64,000 nt of DNA, taken from assembly GCF_001613545.1 (NCBI RefSeq), contig NZ_BDCO01000002.1, positions 1,364,001 through 1,428,000 on the forward strand, in the 5' to 3' direction. The notes beneath the pieces are model-generated. The model was not told the DNA's origin, did no database searches, and saw only the letters and a list, made by a program, of their open reading frames with translations. The translations under genes and the position numbers were made by a program. This document shows, one piece after another, positions 1 through 9,077 of the stretch. The stretch comes from Terrimicrobium sacchariphilum (GTDB taxonomy: Bacteria > Verrucomicrobiota > Verrucomicrobiia > Chthoniobacterales > Terrimicrobiaceae). The first letter of the stretch is position 1. Each line of letters opens with the position of its first letter.

Positions 1-33
1 TTCGAACCGGGCGGCCAGAGGCGTCTTCGGTCT

Positions 34-3000
34 GTGATGGATTCCCTTTCGCTGCGCGCCCGTAATGGCGGCACGGAGACGGACTGGCTCCGCCTCGCCC
101 GCTGGCAGCGCTTCCTCCGCGCCACCGACAGTTACCAGCAGACGCTCGCCACCGGGCTGTCGCTCTACCCGTCATCCCGCCCGCTTCGCAATGCCTTCAT
201 CGATGCCCTCGTGGCCGACGGACGCTATGACGGCGCGATCGCGCAGCTGAACCGGTTGGTCAAGACAGCGGAACCCTCCGAGATGGTCGCCCTCCAGCGG
301 CGCATCGGATACCTGGAGATCGAGCGCGGCCAACCTGATCAGGCGCTCGCGATTTTCGAGAGCATCCGGAACGATAATCCCAAGGACTGGCAGGCTCTGT
401 CGGATGTCGCCTTTGCCCAGCAGGCTGGCGGCAACTGGTTCGCCGCGCTGGAAAGCTGGCTGTTTGCGTATCGACTGGCCCCGCCCGATGCCAAGCGGTC
501 GCTCGTTCAGTCCATCCTCGGCGCCGCTTCCCGGTTGCAGCAGTTTGCCCGCGTCCTGGATTTCCTGGCCGCTGCCTGCGAGAGCGAGCGCAATTCCGAT
601 GCCCGGGCCGAGCTGTCGCGGGCGGCTGCGGCGTACTCCAGCGATCACCAGTTGACCGATGCCTGGCTGGAAATCCTCAGGGACAAGGCCGGCCGGTCCG
701 ACGATGCTTTCTGGAAACAGGCCCAGGCGGATGCGCTCCTTGCCGCCGGGAGGACCGAGGAGGCGCGCGAGGCGGGCGGCGTGTTCACTGCTTCCCTGCC
801 GCGCGACGAGGAATCGCTGAAAGCCGCCGTCGGCGAGGCGGTCCGGGCTGGGAACTGGGGCGATGCAGCCCGGCTCACGGGATTGCTGATCGCGCTGGAA
901 AAGGAACCCGATCTTTCTGCATGGCAGCAACGCGCGGAGTATCTGGAAAAGGCCGGGCTGTGGTCCCAGGCGCGGGAAGCATGGGCGGCTGTCTCCAGAC
1001 GGTTTGCGCGAGAACCTGCCGCGCTTCTGGCCGTGGCGCAGTTTCAGGAGCGCGATGGACGTCTCGAGGAGTCCGAGCGCAGTTATCGCATGGCGGGAGA
1101 TCTGGCGGGGAACCCTCCAGCCATCCTCTTCCGGCTTGGACGGCTGGCGCAGGACCGTGGGGACAGGCTTCAGGCAGCGACGGATTTGGAGAAACTGCTG
1201 GCTGTCACTCCGGCCTCCGCGGCGACAGCCCTGCTGCTACCGATCCCTCCGGCTTATGACTCCGGGGATGAAATCTCCGTCGCGTCCGCCACTCCTGTCG
1301 CCCTGGGCATTCCTCGCGACACCTGGCCACGTCCCGCGGAATCCGATGCCCGTGGTGTCCGTCTCCTGGCGATTCGCGATCTGGCCCGCATGCTGGCCGA
1401 CAGCCCGAAACGCGCGGAATGGATTGCGTCATTGACTGATCCCTCTGAGCGGGTGTGGGCGCTGTATTTCTCCGGGGACAAGGGGGCGGCGATTCGCGAG
1501 GCCTCCGCTGCAGCGGCAAAACACGATGCCTTATCCCCTCGCGGGGAGTACCTGATGATTCTGGCCCTGGATGCCGGAGCGTGGTCGGAACTTTCCTCCT
1601 ATCTCGCCCAGCCGGCCGATCATCGGGCCGCGCGATGGAAATCCTTCCAGACGGCCCTGACCTTTCTCCTGGAGAAAGGGTGGCAGCCTCCATCGAAGGA
1701 GTTAACCACCTTGATCAGCTCTGCCCCTGCTTCTGCGCGTTGGGAGATATGCCGAGCCCTGGCGTCCCAAGGGCAGGGGCGGCTGGCTTGCTGGCTCGCG
1801 GAGTCCATTCCCGCCTCATTTCCCTCGGAGCAGGCCGCCCAGGCATGGATCGATATCGGGACGTGGCGGCTGAACCTTCGCCAGCCCGATGCCGCGAGAC
1901 AGGCTTTCGATAACGCGCTGGCTCTTTCCCCGGGGGATATTTCCTATTCCCGGCCATTTTTTGCCGCCCTTAGGGCGCGCTGGATGCTCACGCCGCCGGC
2001 GGAGCGTGCCGCGGTTGAGAAAAAAATCCTTCAGCAGGCGGTCGCCACGCGCAAGCCGGGCTTCCCGGAGGCCGTCGAAGCCTTTTTTGCCGCCCTGGCG
2101 GGGAATTACGAGAAAGCGGGTCAGCTTCTGGAGGAAGTCTTTCAAGCATCCCGCGGTGCACAGGATGCATCCTGGACCGACATCGTGCAGTTGGGGGGGA
2201 GCCAGCTGGAGCGCTGGGGGATGAATCGACTCGCGCGCGAACTGTATCGCACCAGCCTCGAGAGTGACCGTGCGCTCGCTGTCCTGCGAGGTGAGGATTT
2301 CTCACATGGCGCCATGTCGATGCTCGTCCAGAATCGCCTCATCAATGACGATCACACCTCGGCGGCCTATCTGGCCGGGGAGTGGAGCGCGGGAGGCGCT
2401 CGTGTAGAGGATGTGCTGCAGTCCGTCCGCCAATTGCTGGCGGCCTCGCAGGGCGCGAGGGCGGCTTTCCTTATCGACTTCCTGGCTGCCCAGCCCGCGC
2501 TGGATGATACCTCTGTCATCACGCTCTTCACCTTCACCGGGGAAAAGCGCGCACGTGAATCTTTGCGCGGTCTTGTCCTGAAGGCACTGGAGTCTGGCTC
2601 TTCCGTTCCCCTGCGGATCGCGGCGACGCATGCGGCTCTGCGGCTGGCTATCGGCAGCCAGCAGGATGGGGCGACGGATGAGGAACTCGCCCTGATGCAG
2701 CGCATATCGGGGCCCGGCGCGATGTCGCCGGCTTTCAATCTGCAATATGCCCAGGCACTCACCCGGCTGGGGAGGCATCGCGAGGCGCTTGCCGTGCTGG
2801 AGGCGGCGACGGCCATGGCTCCCGACCCGGGTCCCTACATCATGAATCTCGCCGAGTTGCTGGCCTGGTTTGGCCGGGAGCGCGAGGCTGCCGTCATCCT
2901 GGAGAAGCAGGCATCCTCCGTCGGTCCGAATCGCACGGTCGCCGCACAGCGGCTGGCCGCGCTGGCCGACATTCTCGGCGATCAACGACGCAAGGAACTC

Positions 3001-4425
3001 GCCGAGCGGGTTCTCAAGGAGGATGGCCTTGATTCCGCGGCCCAGAGGCTGCCGGAGTCGCCGGAGGAATGGCGCGGCCGCCTGCGCGATCTCCGTTCGC
3101 GCTACAAACAGTCCCGCGAGCAGTTCAATGCCGTGTCAAACTACGTCCTCTCGCAACCCTTGCTGCCGGTCGAGGTGCGGACCGAGGAGATGGCGAGGCT
3201 TCAGGCAATCGCCACCCAGTACCCGGCCTTGATCCCGGCATACTATCTCTTCCGCAAGAATCTCGCTGCCCGCGATAAGAGGCAGGACGACTTTCGCAAG
3301 GAGCTGACCGCCGAATGGCGGCAGGGTGCCGGGCAGTATTTCGCCGGTGAAATGCTAATCCATCTGGCTTTTGAGGAGGCGCGTTTCGATCTCATGTCCG
3401 CGCTCCTGGACGAATACCTGACAGATCGAAATTTCCAGCCCACCGCCTGGAGGCTGCTCGCGCAGCGGTTGATGGAGGAAAGGCAATACGCCCTGGCCGA
3501 GCGCGTGCTGGCGGCAAGCATGCAGCGTTCTGATGGCGATGCCGCCACCGATCTCACGCTGGCCGAGGCGAGGTGGCGCCAGGGCAAGCCGGTGGCGGAC
3601 ATCCTTGCCCGCATCGATGCCATCGGCTCGATCGATCCCGCTCGCCGGCTCGACCTGGCTCGTTTCTACGCCCGGACCAATCAACCGGATCTCGCCGCCG
3701 CCCAGCTTCGCGCCATGGACGGATATTTTCCCGCCGAGGCCGGTACTGGAGGGGTATGGGCGCAGGTGGCGACGAACTGGCTCGAGCGCGGACGGATTTC
3801 AGATGCTGGCGACGTTCTTGCAATGTTGGTGGAGCGCTGGCCACAGCACGTGAGCGGTCGTTTGCTCGCCGACTATCACGAGGCGCTGGGCGCGGCCGCG
3901 CAGCCCGAGGAGATGCTCCCTTTGCTATCGTTCCAGACCCGGCTCGATTACCGGGCGGCCATCTTTGCCGATCTCGTGAGCCGGGGAGACGTGGATGCTG
4001 CCCGGGCATGGGTCATGGCGCACCCGGAGTCTCTTCGTGCCCCGGAGGTTCGTGCCGGATTGCAGAGACTGGAGGTGCTGGATTGGCCGAAAATGGCCAG
4101 GGTCTGGGGTACCGTCGCTCCCGGCAACACGCTGTGGGAGGTTCAGGCGGCTGCGGCCGCTTTCCAGGCACGGTACGCCGCCCAACTGGAGACTGAGGGA
4201 AAATCCCCGCTCTCCGCATTGGGAGAGGCTCACCGCCTGCAGCCCGGAGAGTTCAACTACTCGCGGGCATACGCCAGGGCGCTGGTGAAAAATGGCAAGC
4301 CTGCCCAGGCCATCAAGGTCCTCGAAACCACGGTGAAATCGTACGCATCGCCTGAAGACCGCCGGGCCGCCCAGACAATGTTGGATTCCCTGCGGGCTTC
4401 ACCTCGCTTGCCCGACAGCGCATAA
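34..4425 (+). CDS. Giant tetratricopeptide-repeat protein
   Basis: A 1463-residue protein made almost entirely of helical repeats of about 34 residues, rich in Ala and Leu. Typical TPR signatures occur near residues 85-125, 330-400, 615-650, 930-980 and 1400-1450. TPR arrays are protein-interaction scaffolds; no catalytic domain is visible. The first start in view is GTG at 34 (or ATG at 37), but the frame stays open to base 1 with no stop, so the true start, and any signal peptide, may lie outside the window. It is followed after 18 bp by a small secreted protein in the same direction, which suggests a shared transcript. The TPR assignment is firm; the cellular role is unknown. Confidence 0.85.
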   Translation: MMDSLSLRARNGGTETDWLRLARWQRFLRATDSYQQTLATGLSLYPSSRPLRNAFIDALVADGRYDGAIAQLNRLVKTAEPSEMVALQRRIGYLEIERGQPDQALAIFESIRNDNPKDWQALSDVAFAQQAGGNWFAALESWLFAYRLAPPDAKRSLVQSILGAASRLQQFARVLDFLAAACESERNSDARAELSRAAAAYSSDHQLTDAWLEILRDKAGRSDDAFWKQAQADALLAAGRTEEAREAGGVFTASLPRDEESLKAAVGEAVRAGNWGDAARLTGLLIALEKEPDLSAWQQRAEYLEKAGLWSQAREAWAAVSRRFAREPAALLAVAQFQERDGRLEESERSYRMAGDLAGNPPAILFRLGRLAQDRGDRLQAATDLEKLLAVTPASAATALLLPIPPAYDSGDEISVASATPVALGIPRDTWPRPAESDARGVRLLAIRDLARMLADSPKRAEWIASLTDPSERVWALYFSGDKGAAIREASAAAAKHDALSPRGEYLMILALDAGAWSELSSYLAQPADHRAARWKSFQTALTFLLEKGWQPPSKELTTLISSAPASARWEICRALASQGQGRLACWLAESIPASFPSEQAAQAWIDIGTWRLNLRQPDAARQAFDNALALSPGDISYSRPFFAALRARWMLTPPAERAAVEKKILQQAVATRKPGFPEAVEAFFAALAGNYEKAGQLLEEVFQASRGAQDASWTDIVQLGGSQLERWGMNRLARELYRTSLESDRALAVLRGEDFSHGAMSMLVQNRLINDDHTSAAYLAGEWSAGGARVEDVLQSVRQLLAASQGARAAFLIDFLAAQPALDDTSVITLFTFTGEKRARESLRGLVLKALESGSSVPLRIAATHAALRLAIGSQQDGATDEELALMQRISGPGAMSPAFNLQYAQALTRLGRHREALAVLEAATAMAPDPGPYIMNLAELLAWFGREREAAVILEKQASSVGPNRTVAAQRLAALADILGDQRRKELAERVLKEDGLDSAAQRLPESPEEWRGRLRDLRSRYKQSREQFNAVSNYVLSQPLLPVEVRTEEMARLQAIATQYPALIPAYYLFRKNLAARDKRQDDFRKELTAEWRQGAGQYFAGEMLIHLAFEEARFDLMSALLDEYLTDRNFQPTAWRLLAQRLMEERQYALAERVLAASMQRSDGDAATDLTLAEARWRQGKPVADILARIDAIGSIDPARRLDLARFYARTNQPDLAAAQLRAMDGYFPAEAGTGGVWAQVATNWLERGRISDAGDVLAMLVERWPQHVSGRLLADYHEALGAAAQPEEMLPLLSFQTRLDYRAAIFADLVSRGDVDAARAWVMAHPESLRAPEVRAGLQRLEVLDWPKMARVWGTVAPGNTLWEVQAAAAAFQARYAAQLETEGKSPLSALGEAHRLQPGEFNYSRAYARALVKNGKPAQAIKVLETTVKSYASPEDRRAAQTMLDSLRASPRLPDSA

Positions 4426-4443
4426 AAGTGTAGCGTCCTCCCC

Positions 4444-4983
4444 ATGCGCCTCCCTGTCCTCCTGCTTGCCTGCTCGCTTTTTGCGGGCGTCTTGTGTGCG
4501 CAAGAGCAGGAGCGCTCCCTGGCTCAACGGCTGAACTACATTCCGATGAAGCCGGGAGAGGGGTGGGCTAATCCGCTGGCCAACAAAGAGTTCAATAAAG
4601 CGAGCGTCGTCCCGACCGAATCCAAGGTGAAGGCCGGGTCCTACTCCGGCGAGAAGGACTTTGATGCCGGGACATACTCGAATACCCGGTCGTTTTTTGG
4701 GATCAAGAACCCGTGGTTTGGACGCAAGGTTTTCAAGACCGGGCAGGAAAACCTCACCACAAAGTACGAGCTCAAGGCTACCGAGAAGCAGTTTGTCACC
4801 GACAAGGCCCGGGTGAAATCCTTCGCGGAAACGGATCGCAAACCCATGGATGCCTCGCAGGGGCCGGCCGAGACCAGACCCTTTCTCGTGCAGGGAAAAT
4901 CCCAGAAGGCTCTCGATCAGCAGTCCAATCAAAAAGAGCTTACCATTGACGAGGTGCGCAAAATCCTGAACAAGGACCGCTGA
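4444..4983 (+). CDS. Small secreted protein of unknown function
   Basis: A 179-residue protein starting with a clear Sec signal peptide (MRLPVLLLACSLFAGVLCAQ), probably cut after the CAQ region. The mature part is polar, rich in Lys, Glu and Asn, with no Cys and no motif I recognise. It begins 18 bp after the TPR gene and ends 21 bp before tyrS, so it probably shares a transcript with the TPR gene. It is likely periplasmic or surface-exposed. The coding call rests on the signal peptide and tight spacing; the function is unknown. Confidence 0.8.
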   Translation: MRLPVLLLACSLFAGVLCAQEQERSLAQRLNYIPMKPGEGWANPLANKEFNKASVVPTESKVKAGSYSGEKDFDAGTYSNTRSFFGIKNPWFGRKVFKTGQENLTTKYELKATEKQFVTDKARVKSFAETDRKPMDASQGPAETRPFLVQGKSQKALDQQSNQKELTIDEVRKILNKDR

Positions 4984-5004
4984 CGGTTTTTTAGGATTTT
5001 AGCG

Positions 5005-6177
5005 ATGCAGACCACCTCCGACGCCCTCGATATACTTTGCCGCGGCTGTGAAAAAGTTCTCAGCCCCGATGACCTCCGCGCCAAGCTCGGCGAAAATCGC
5101 CCCCTGCGCGTAAAACTCGGCGTCGACCCGACCGCGCCCGACATTCATCTCGGCCACAGTATCTCGCTTTCGAAACTGCGCGAGTTTCAGGACCTCGGCC
5201 ACGAGGCCATTCTCATCATCGGCGATTTCACCGCCATGATCGGCGACCCGAGCGGACGCTCCGTCACCCGCCCGCAGCTCACACACGAGCAGGTGCTCTC
5301 CAACGCGAAGAGCTATCAGGAGCAGGCGTTCAAGATTCTCAGCCGCGAGCGCTCGAAGATCGTTTTCAACGGCGAGTGGTTTGAGGCGATGAGCTTCGAT
5401 GAGGTCATCAAGCTCAACAGCCGTGTCACACTCCAGCAGATGCTCGTCCGCGAGGACTTCCGCGACCGCCTGGATCGCGGCCAGCCCATCCGCGCCCACG
5501 AGATTCAGTACCCGATCATGCAGGGTTGGGACTCCGTGAAGATCCGCGCCGATGTGGAACTCGGCGGCACCGACCAGCTTTTTAACATCATGGTCGGCCG
5601 CGATCTCCAGCGGGAGGAGGGAATGCCCCAGCAGGTCGCCATGGTCATGCCCATCCTCGAGGGCCTAGACGGCAAGCAGAAGATGAGCAAGAGCCTCGGC
5701 AACTACGTGGCGCTCAACGAAAGTGCCCACGACATGTTTGGCAAGATCATGAGCATCAGCGACGAGCTCATGGTGCGCTATTACCAGATCCTCCTGAAGG
5801 AGACCCTGCCTGCCGACGCTCATCCCATGGAAGCCAAGAAGGCGCTCGCCCAGCGCGTCGCCGCCCGCTTCCATACCGCCGAGGAGGCCCAGGCCGCCCG
5901 CACCGATTTTGAGACCCGCTTCAGCAAGAAGGACCTCGACCACGCCGACCTCCCGGCCTACACGCCGGGTGAGGCGCGCGACTTCCTCAGCCTCGTTGTC
6001 GAGGCCTATGCGAAGTGCTTTGGTATTGCCAAATCCCGCAGCGACGCCCGTCGCCTTCTTGAGGGTGGCAGCGTGCAGTGGAAGGGCGAGAAGATCGGCG
6101 ACGTCAAGGCCGTGCTGGCCGGGGGCGAGGCCGGTGTCCTGCGCCTCGACAAGACCCGCGCCGTCCGCATCGGTTAA
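5005..6177 (+). CDS. tyrS: Tyrosyl-tRNA synthetase
   Basis: Charges tRNA-Tyr with tyrosine in the cytoplasm. The 390-residue protein carries the class I signatures: the HIGH-type motif HLGHS after VDPTAPDI (near residue 45) and the KMSKS motif within KQKMSKSLGN (near residue 230). The C-terminal 60 residues look like an S4 RNA-binding domain (SRSDARRLLEGGSVQWKGEK). Length and motif spacing fit the shorter bacterial TyrRS subclass. It starts at ATG 21 bp after the upstream secreted-protein gene and ends 6 bp before the converging DNA polymerase gene. No T-box leader is visible. Confidence 0.97.
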   Translation: MQTTSDALDILCRGCEKVLSPDDLRAKLGENRPLRVKLGVDPTAPDIHLGHSISLSKLREFQDLGHEAILIIGDFTAMIGDPSGRSVTRPQLTHEQVLSNAKSYQEQAFKILSRERSKIVFNGEWFEAMSFDEVIKLNSRVTLQQMLVREDFRDRLDRGQPIRAHEIQYPIMQGWDSVKIRADVELGGTDQLFNIMVGRDLQREEGMPQQVAMVMPILEGLDGKQKMSKSLGNYVALNESAHDMFGKIMSISDELMVRYYQILLKETLPADAHPMEAKKALAQRVAARFHTAEEAQAARTDFETRFSKKDLDHADLPAYTPGEARDFLSLVVEAYAKCFGIAKSRSDARRLLEGGSVQWKGEKIGDVKAVLAGGEAGVLRLDKTRAVRIG

Positions 6178-6183
6178 ACCCAG

Positions 6184-8265
6184 CTAGAGCAGCGGAAGGT
6201 CGTCGGGACTTTCCGCGAACTCGGCGAATTTCTTCGCCAGTTCGTGCAGCTTGCCCACGTAGTACTCGACGTTTTCATCGCGCGCTTCGGGATTCCATTC
6301 CGAGGCCAGTCGTGCGTTTTCATAGGCGACGACCTTTTTCTTCGTGCCGGTGATGTAATAGCTCACCTGATCGCCCGCCTGGTAGTCGCGTCCGCTCTTG
6401 ATCGCGAGTTCGAAGGCCGCCGCACGGTTGCGGGATGAGGCGCTGATCTTCTTCTGATACGATGCGACGGAATCCTGGAGCGCCTCGGTCTTGGCCAACA
6501 CCTCGATGGAGAATTCTCCCCGGCGCAGTCGCCCCTCGACCTCGTCGCGCAAGCCACCGGCGTCGCGCGGCTTGCCCTCGAGGAGTCGGCGGACGAATTG
6601 CTCAAGATAGTCGCGCAGAAAAGGCTCCATCCCGCGCGACTTGAGTGCCGCGCCCTTGATCGACATCGAGCCGTCCTCGTGAAGCAGCGCGTAGTTCTTC
6701 GCCTTGTAGCTGAACATCGCGGTGTAGCGCTCGTCGAATTCCACGTCGATGCCCTCCGGCAGTTCCGCGGTGAGCCCTTTCTGGAGCACCTCGGCATCGG
6801 CGCCCTCCGGCGGATGAAAGTAGATGCCGTCGGTGTCGATCTCGATTACCTCCGCTCCTTGTTTCCCGAGCCAGTCGACCATCAGGCGCAGCAATTCGCG
6901 GCCCTTGGCGGTCACGGTCTCCGCCACATCGAAGTCGGCAAAGTGCCCCTGCGCAAACCCGAGATAGCCGTAGAAGGAATTGATCAGGATCTTGAACGTG
7001 CTCTGGAGCGCGTCGAGTTGGCTGCGTTCGCGGGCGCTTTCTGCCTTCCGCATCTCGGCTTTTGCGGCCACGCGGAAGGTGCGGAGTTCGCTCAGGAGAT
7101 TGCGGAAGAGGTCCAGCTTGTCGCCCGCCGGAGTGTAGCCAAAAGCCAGGATCACCGACGGATAGAGCGAGGTCACGTCGCAGTGCCACACGTTGGGAAT
7201 CACTCCCGTCTTGAAAATGTCGGTGTAGCCGCCCTCGAACGGTCGCGCCTCAGGGTAGTCCGGGAGCGAATGCCCGCGCCGCAGATACTCACGGAGGAAG
7301 AGCGCGTCGATCTTTGTCGCGTTTCCGCGAATGATCACATCCTGGTAGTTGTAGGGAAAAATCTGCGCCTGGATGAAATAGCTCCGGCTCAGCGCCGCCG
7401 CGAGCGCGCGGGTCTCGCGCACGATGGAGAGCGCGGTGCGTCCGTCTGCTGAATCCTTGTCCGCCACGCCGAAATGCTGAGCGACCTGCTCCAGAGCGAA
7501 GCTCTCCAGCTCCCGCGAGGAAACGTCATAATACTGCGCGAGCACCCACGTATCGACGAGGTGACGGCCCGGAACGACAAATTTCGGATACTGTATCGTC
7601 TTCTCCGCGATCTGGAGGCGCGACGGGCGGGATTTCAGCACCTCGCCGTTGCGGCCCCATGGCAGTTTCGTTTTCAGCTTCTTCGCCCGGGCGGCGAGGA
7701 AGGCGAGGTCCACCTTGAAGAGATTGTGCCCCTCGATCACGTCGGGATCGCGCTCGGCGATCTGGGCCGACAGCCACTCCAGTGCGGCGCGCTCGCTCTC
7801 CACGAGTCCTGGCTGCACGGCGAAAACCTCCTCCCACCCGCTGGAGTCGGCGAGCGCGATGGCGGTGAGACCGTTTTCGTCGGTCTGGAGGCCGACCTGC
7901 ATGCGCCGCAGATCCTCGAAGAGCATTCCCTTGAACAACGTACGCCCCGACTGGGTGAGGTACTGCTGCACCGGGTCGTTCAACCAGAAAGTCGGCATCG
8001 TGCTGGCGGCTTCCGACCGGGTGGCCTGGCACTCCGCCCACGAGTCGCAACGGACGAGGCGATCCAGGGGCAGTCCGCCAGAGAGTTCCAGCCCGGCGTC
8101 TCCGGCACACCAGAAAAACGGCTGAAAAACCTCCCGGACGCGGGCGGTGAATCCATCCGCCTGGCGCACATAGAGGTCGATTGCGTTGGGTTCGGCGAAT
8201 TCCGCAGCCACCACTCGGGGCAGGGGATCGAAACCGAAAAGTTGCTCGTTCTCGCCAAAATTCAC
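6184..8265 (-). CDS. Family B DNA polymerase with degenerate exonuclease motifs
   Basis: A 693-residue family B polymerase. Motif A is DVTSLYPS (residues 363-370), motif B is KILINSFYG (425-433), motif C is DTD (477-479), and a KxxNY thumb-side motif follows, so the polymerase site looks complete. The N-terminal RNase H-like exonuclease domain is unusual: Exo II (NLFKVD, 181-186) is kept, but the position expected for Exo I D-x-E reads GLQ (125-127) and Exo III Y-x3-D reads TALSI (277-281). Proofreading is therefore probably lost, judged against my memory of the family. It starts at GTG, with an in-frame TAG four codons upstream, and converges on tyrS. Probably an accessory or repair polymerase. 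Confidence 0.93.
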   Translation of the reverse strand: MNFGENEQLFGFDPLPRVVAAEFAEPNAIDLYVRQADGFTARVREVFQPFFWCAGDAGLELSGGLPLDRLVRCDSWAECQATRSEAASTMPTFWLNDPVQQYLTQSGRTLFKGMLFEDLRRMQVGLQTDENGLTAIALADSSGWEEVFAVQPGLVESERAALEWLSAQIAERDPDVIEGHNLFKVDLAFLAARAKKLKTKLPWGRNGEVLKSRPSRLQIAEKTIQYPKFVVPGRHLVDTWVLAQYYDVSSRELESFALEQVAQHFGVADKDSADGRTALSIVRETRALAAALSRSYFIQAQIFPYNYQDVIIRGNATKIDALFLREYLRRGHSLPDYPEARPFEGGYTDIFKTGVIPNVWHCDVTSLYPSVILAFGYTPAGDKLDLFRNLLSELRTFRVAAKAEMRKAESARERSQLDALQSTFKILINSFYGYLGFAQGHFADFDVAETVTAKGRELLRLMVDWLGKQGAEVIEIDTDGIYFHPPEGADAEVLQKGLTAELPEGIDVEFDERYTAMFSYKAKNYALLHEDGSMSIKGAALKSRGMEPFLRDYLEQFVRRLLEGKPRDAGGLRDEVEGRLRRGEFSIEVLAKTEALQDSVASYQKKISASSRNRAAAFELAIKSGRDYQAGDQVSYYITGTKKKVVAYENARLASEWNPEARDENVEYYVGKLHELAKKFAEFAESPDDLPLL

Positions 8266-8306
8266 ATCCCTACGCTAGATTGCTCCCGGACTTTGTCCAA
8301 CCACCG

Positions 8307-9077
8307 ATGAAAATCCTCTCTCTCTCGGCCCTGGCCTGTTTTTTGTGCCTGTCGCTGGCTCCTGCCCAGACGATCCATCTCGACGACGCCCAGGCGTTGG
8401 AAATCGGTCGCCGCATCTGGAAAAACGAGTGCGCCGGCACGGTCGAGGGCCTGACCTCGTGGAATAAAGGCGAGGACTTCGCCTCGCTCGGCATCGGGCA
8501 CTTCATCTGGTATCCGCGCGGGAAATCCGGCCCGTTCGAGGAGAGCTTTCCCAAGCTGGTTGTTTACCTTGCCGGGCAGGGCATCATGGTGCCGAGCTGG
8601 ATGCGGCAGGCCTGCCCGTGGTCCACGCGAGCGGTCTTTCTCGCAGACGCGCAGGCGCCCCCGATGGTCCAGTTGCGCAATCTCCTCCGTACCACCGTGC
8701 CGCAGCAGGCGCGGTTCGCCGCGCTCCGCCTGGAACAGGCGCTACCCAAGATGCTTGCGGCCACCGCTCCCGGGGATCGCGAGCGCGTACGCGCCAACTT
8801 CTACCGCGTCGCTGCCCAGCCGCTCGGCATGTATGCGCTCATAGATTATGTGAACTTCAAGGGCGAGGGCGTCTCACCCACCGAGCGCTACAACGGCAAG
8901 GGCTGGGGCCTGCTCCAGGTCCTCCTGACCATGAGCCCGTCCGGCGATCCGCTGGATTCCTTCGCCCGGGCGGCGGACCAGGTGCTGACCACCCGCGTGA
9001 AGAATTCTCCCCCGGAGCGCAACGAGGCCAAATGGCTTCCCGGCTGGCGCAACCGTATTGCCACCTACACGCGATGA
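8307..9077 (+). CDS. Secreted protein with lysozyme-like motif
   Basis: A 256-residue protein with an N-terminal signal peptide ending near APAQ (residues 18-21). The mature N-terminus has a conserved-looking block with E41, TSWN (50-53) and SLGIGHFIW (60-68). The Glu plus GIGH arrangement resembles the active-site region of T4-type lysozymes (E followed by TIGxGH), which hints at a peptidoglycan-cleaving or lysozyme-fold role; this is inference only. The ATG at 8307 is chosen because it opens directly on the signal peptide. Its stop overlaps the polX start (ATGA at 9074-9077), implying co-translation with a DNA repair gene, an odd pairing for an exported protein. Confidence 0.82.
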   Translation: MKILSLSALACFLCLSLAPAQTIHLDDAQALEIGRRIWKNECAGTVEGLTSWNKGEDFASLGIGHFIWYPRGKSGPFEESFPKLVVYLAGQGIMVPSWMRQACPWSTRAVFLADAQAPPMVQLRNLLRTTVPQQARFAALRLEQALPKMLAATAPGDRERVRANFYRVAAQPLGMYALIDYVNFKGEGVSPTERYNGKGWGLLQVLLTMSPSGDPLDSFARAADQVLTTRVKNSPPERNEAKWLPGWRNRIATYTR

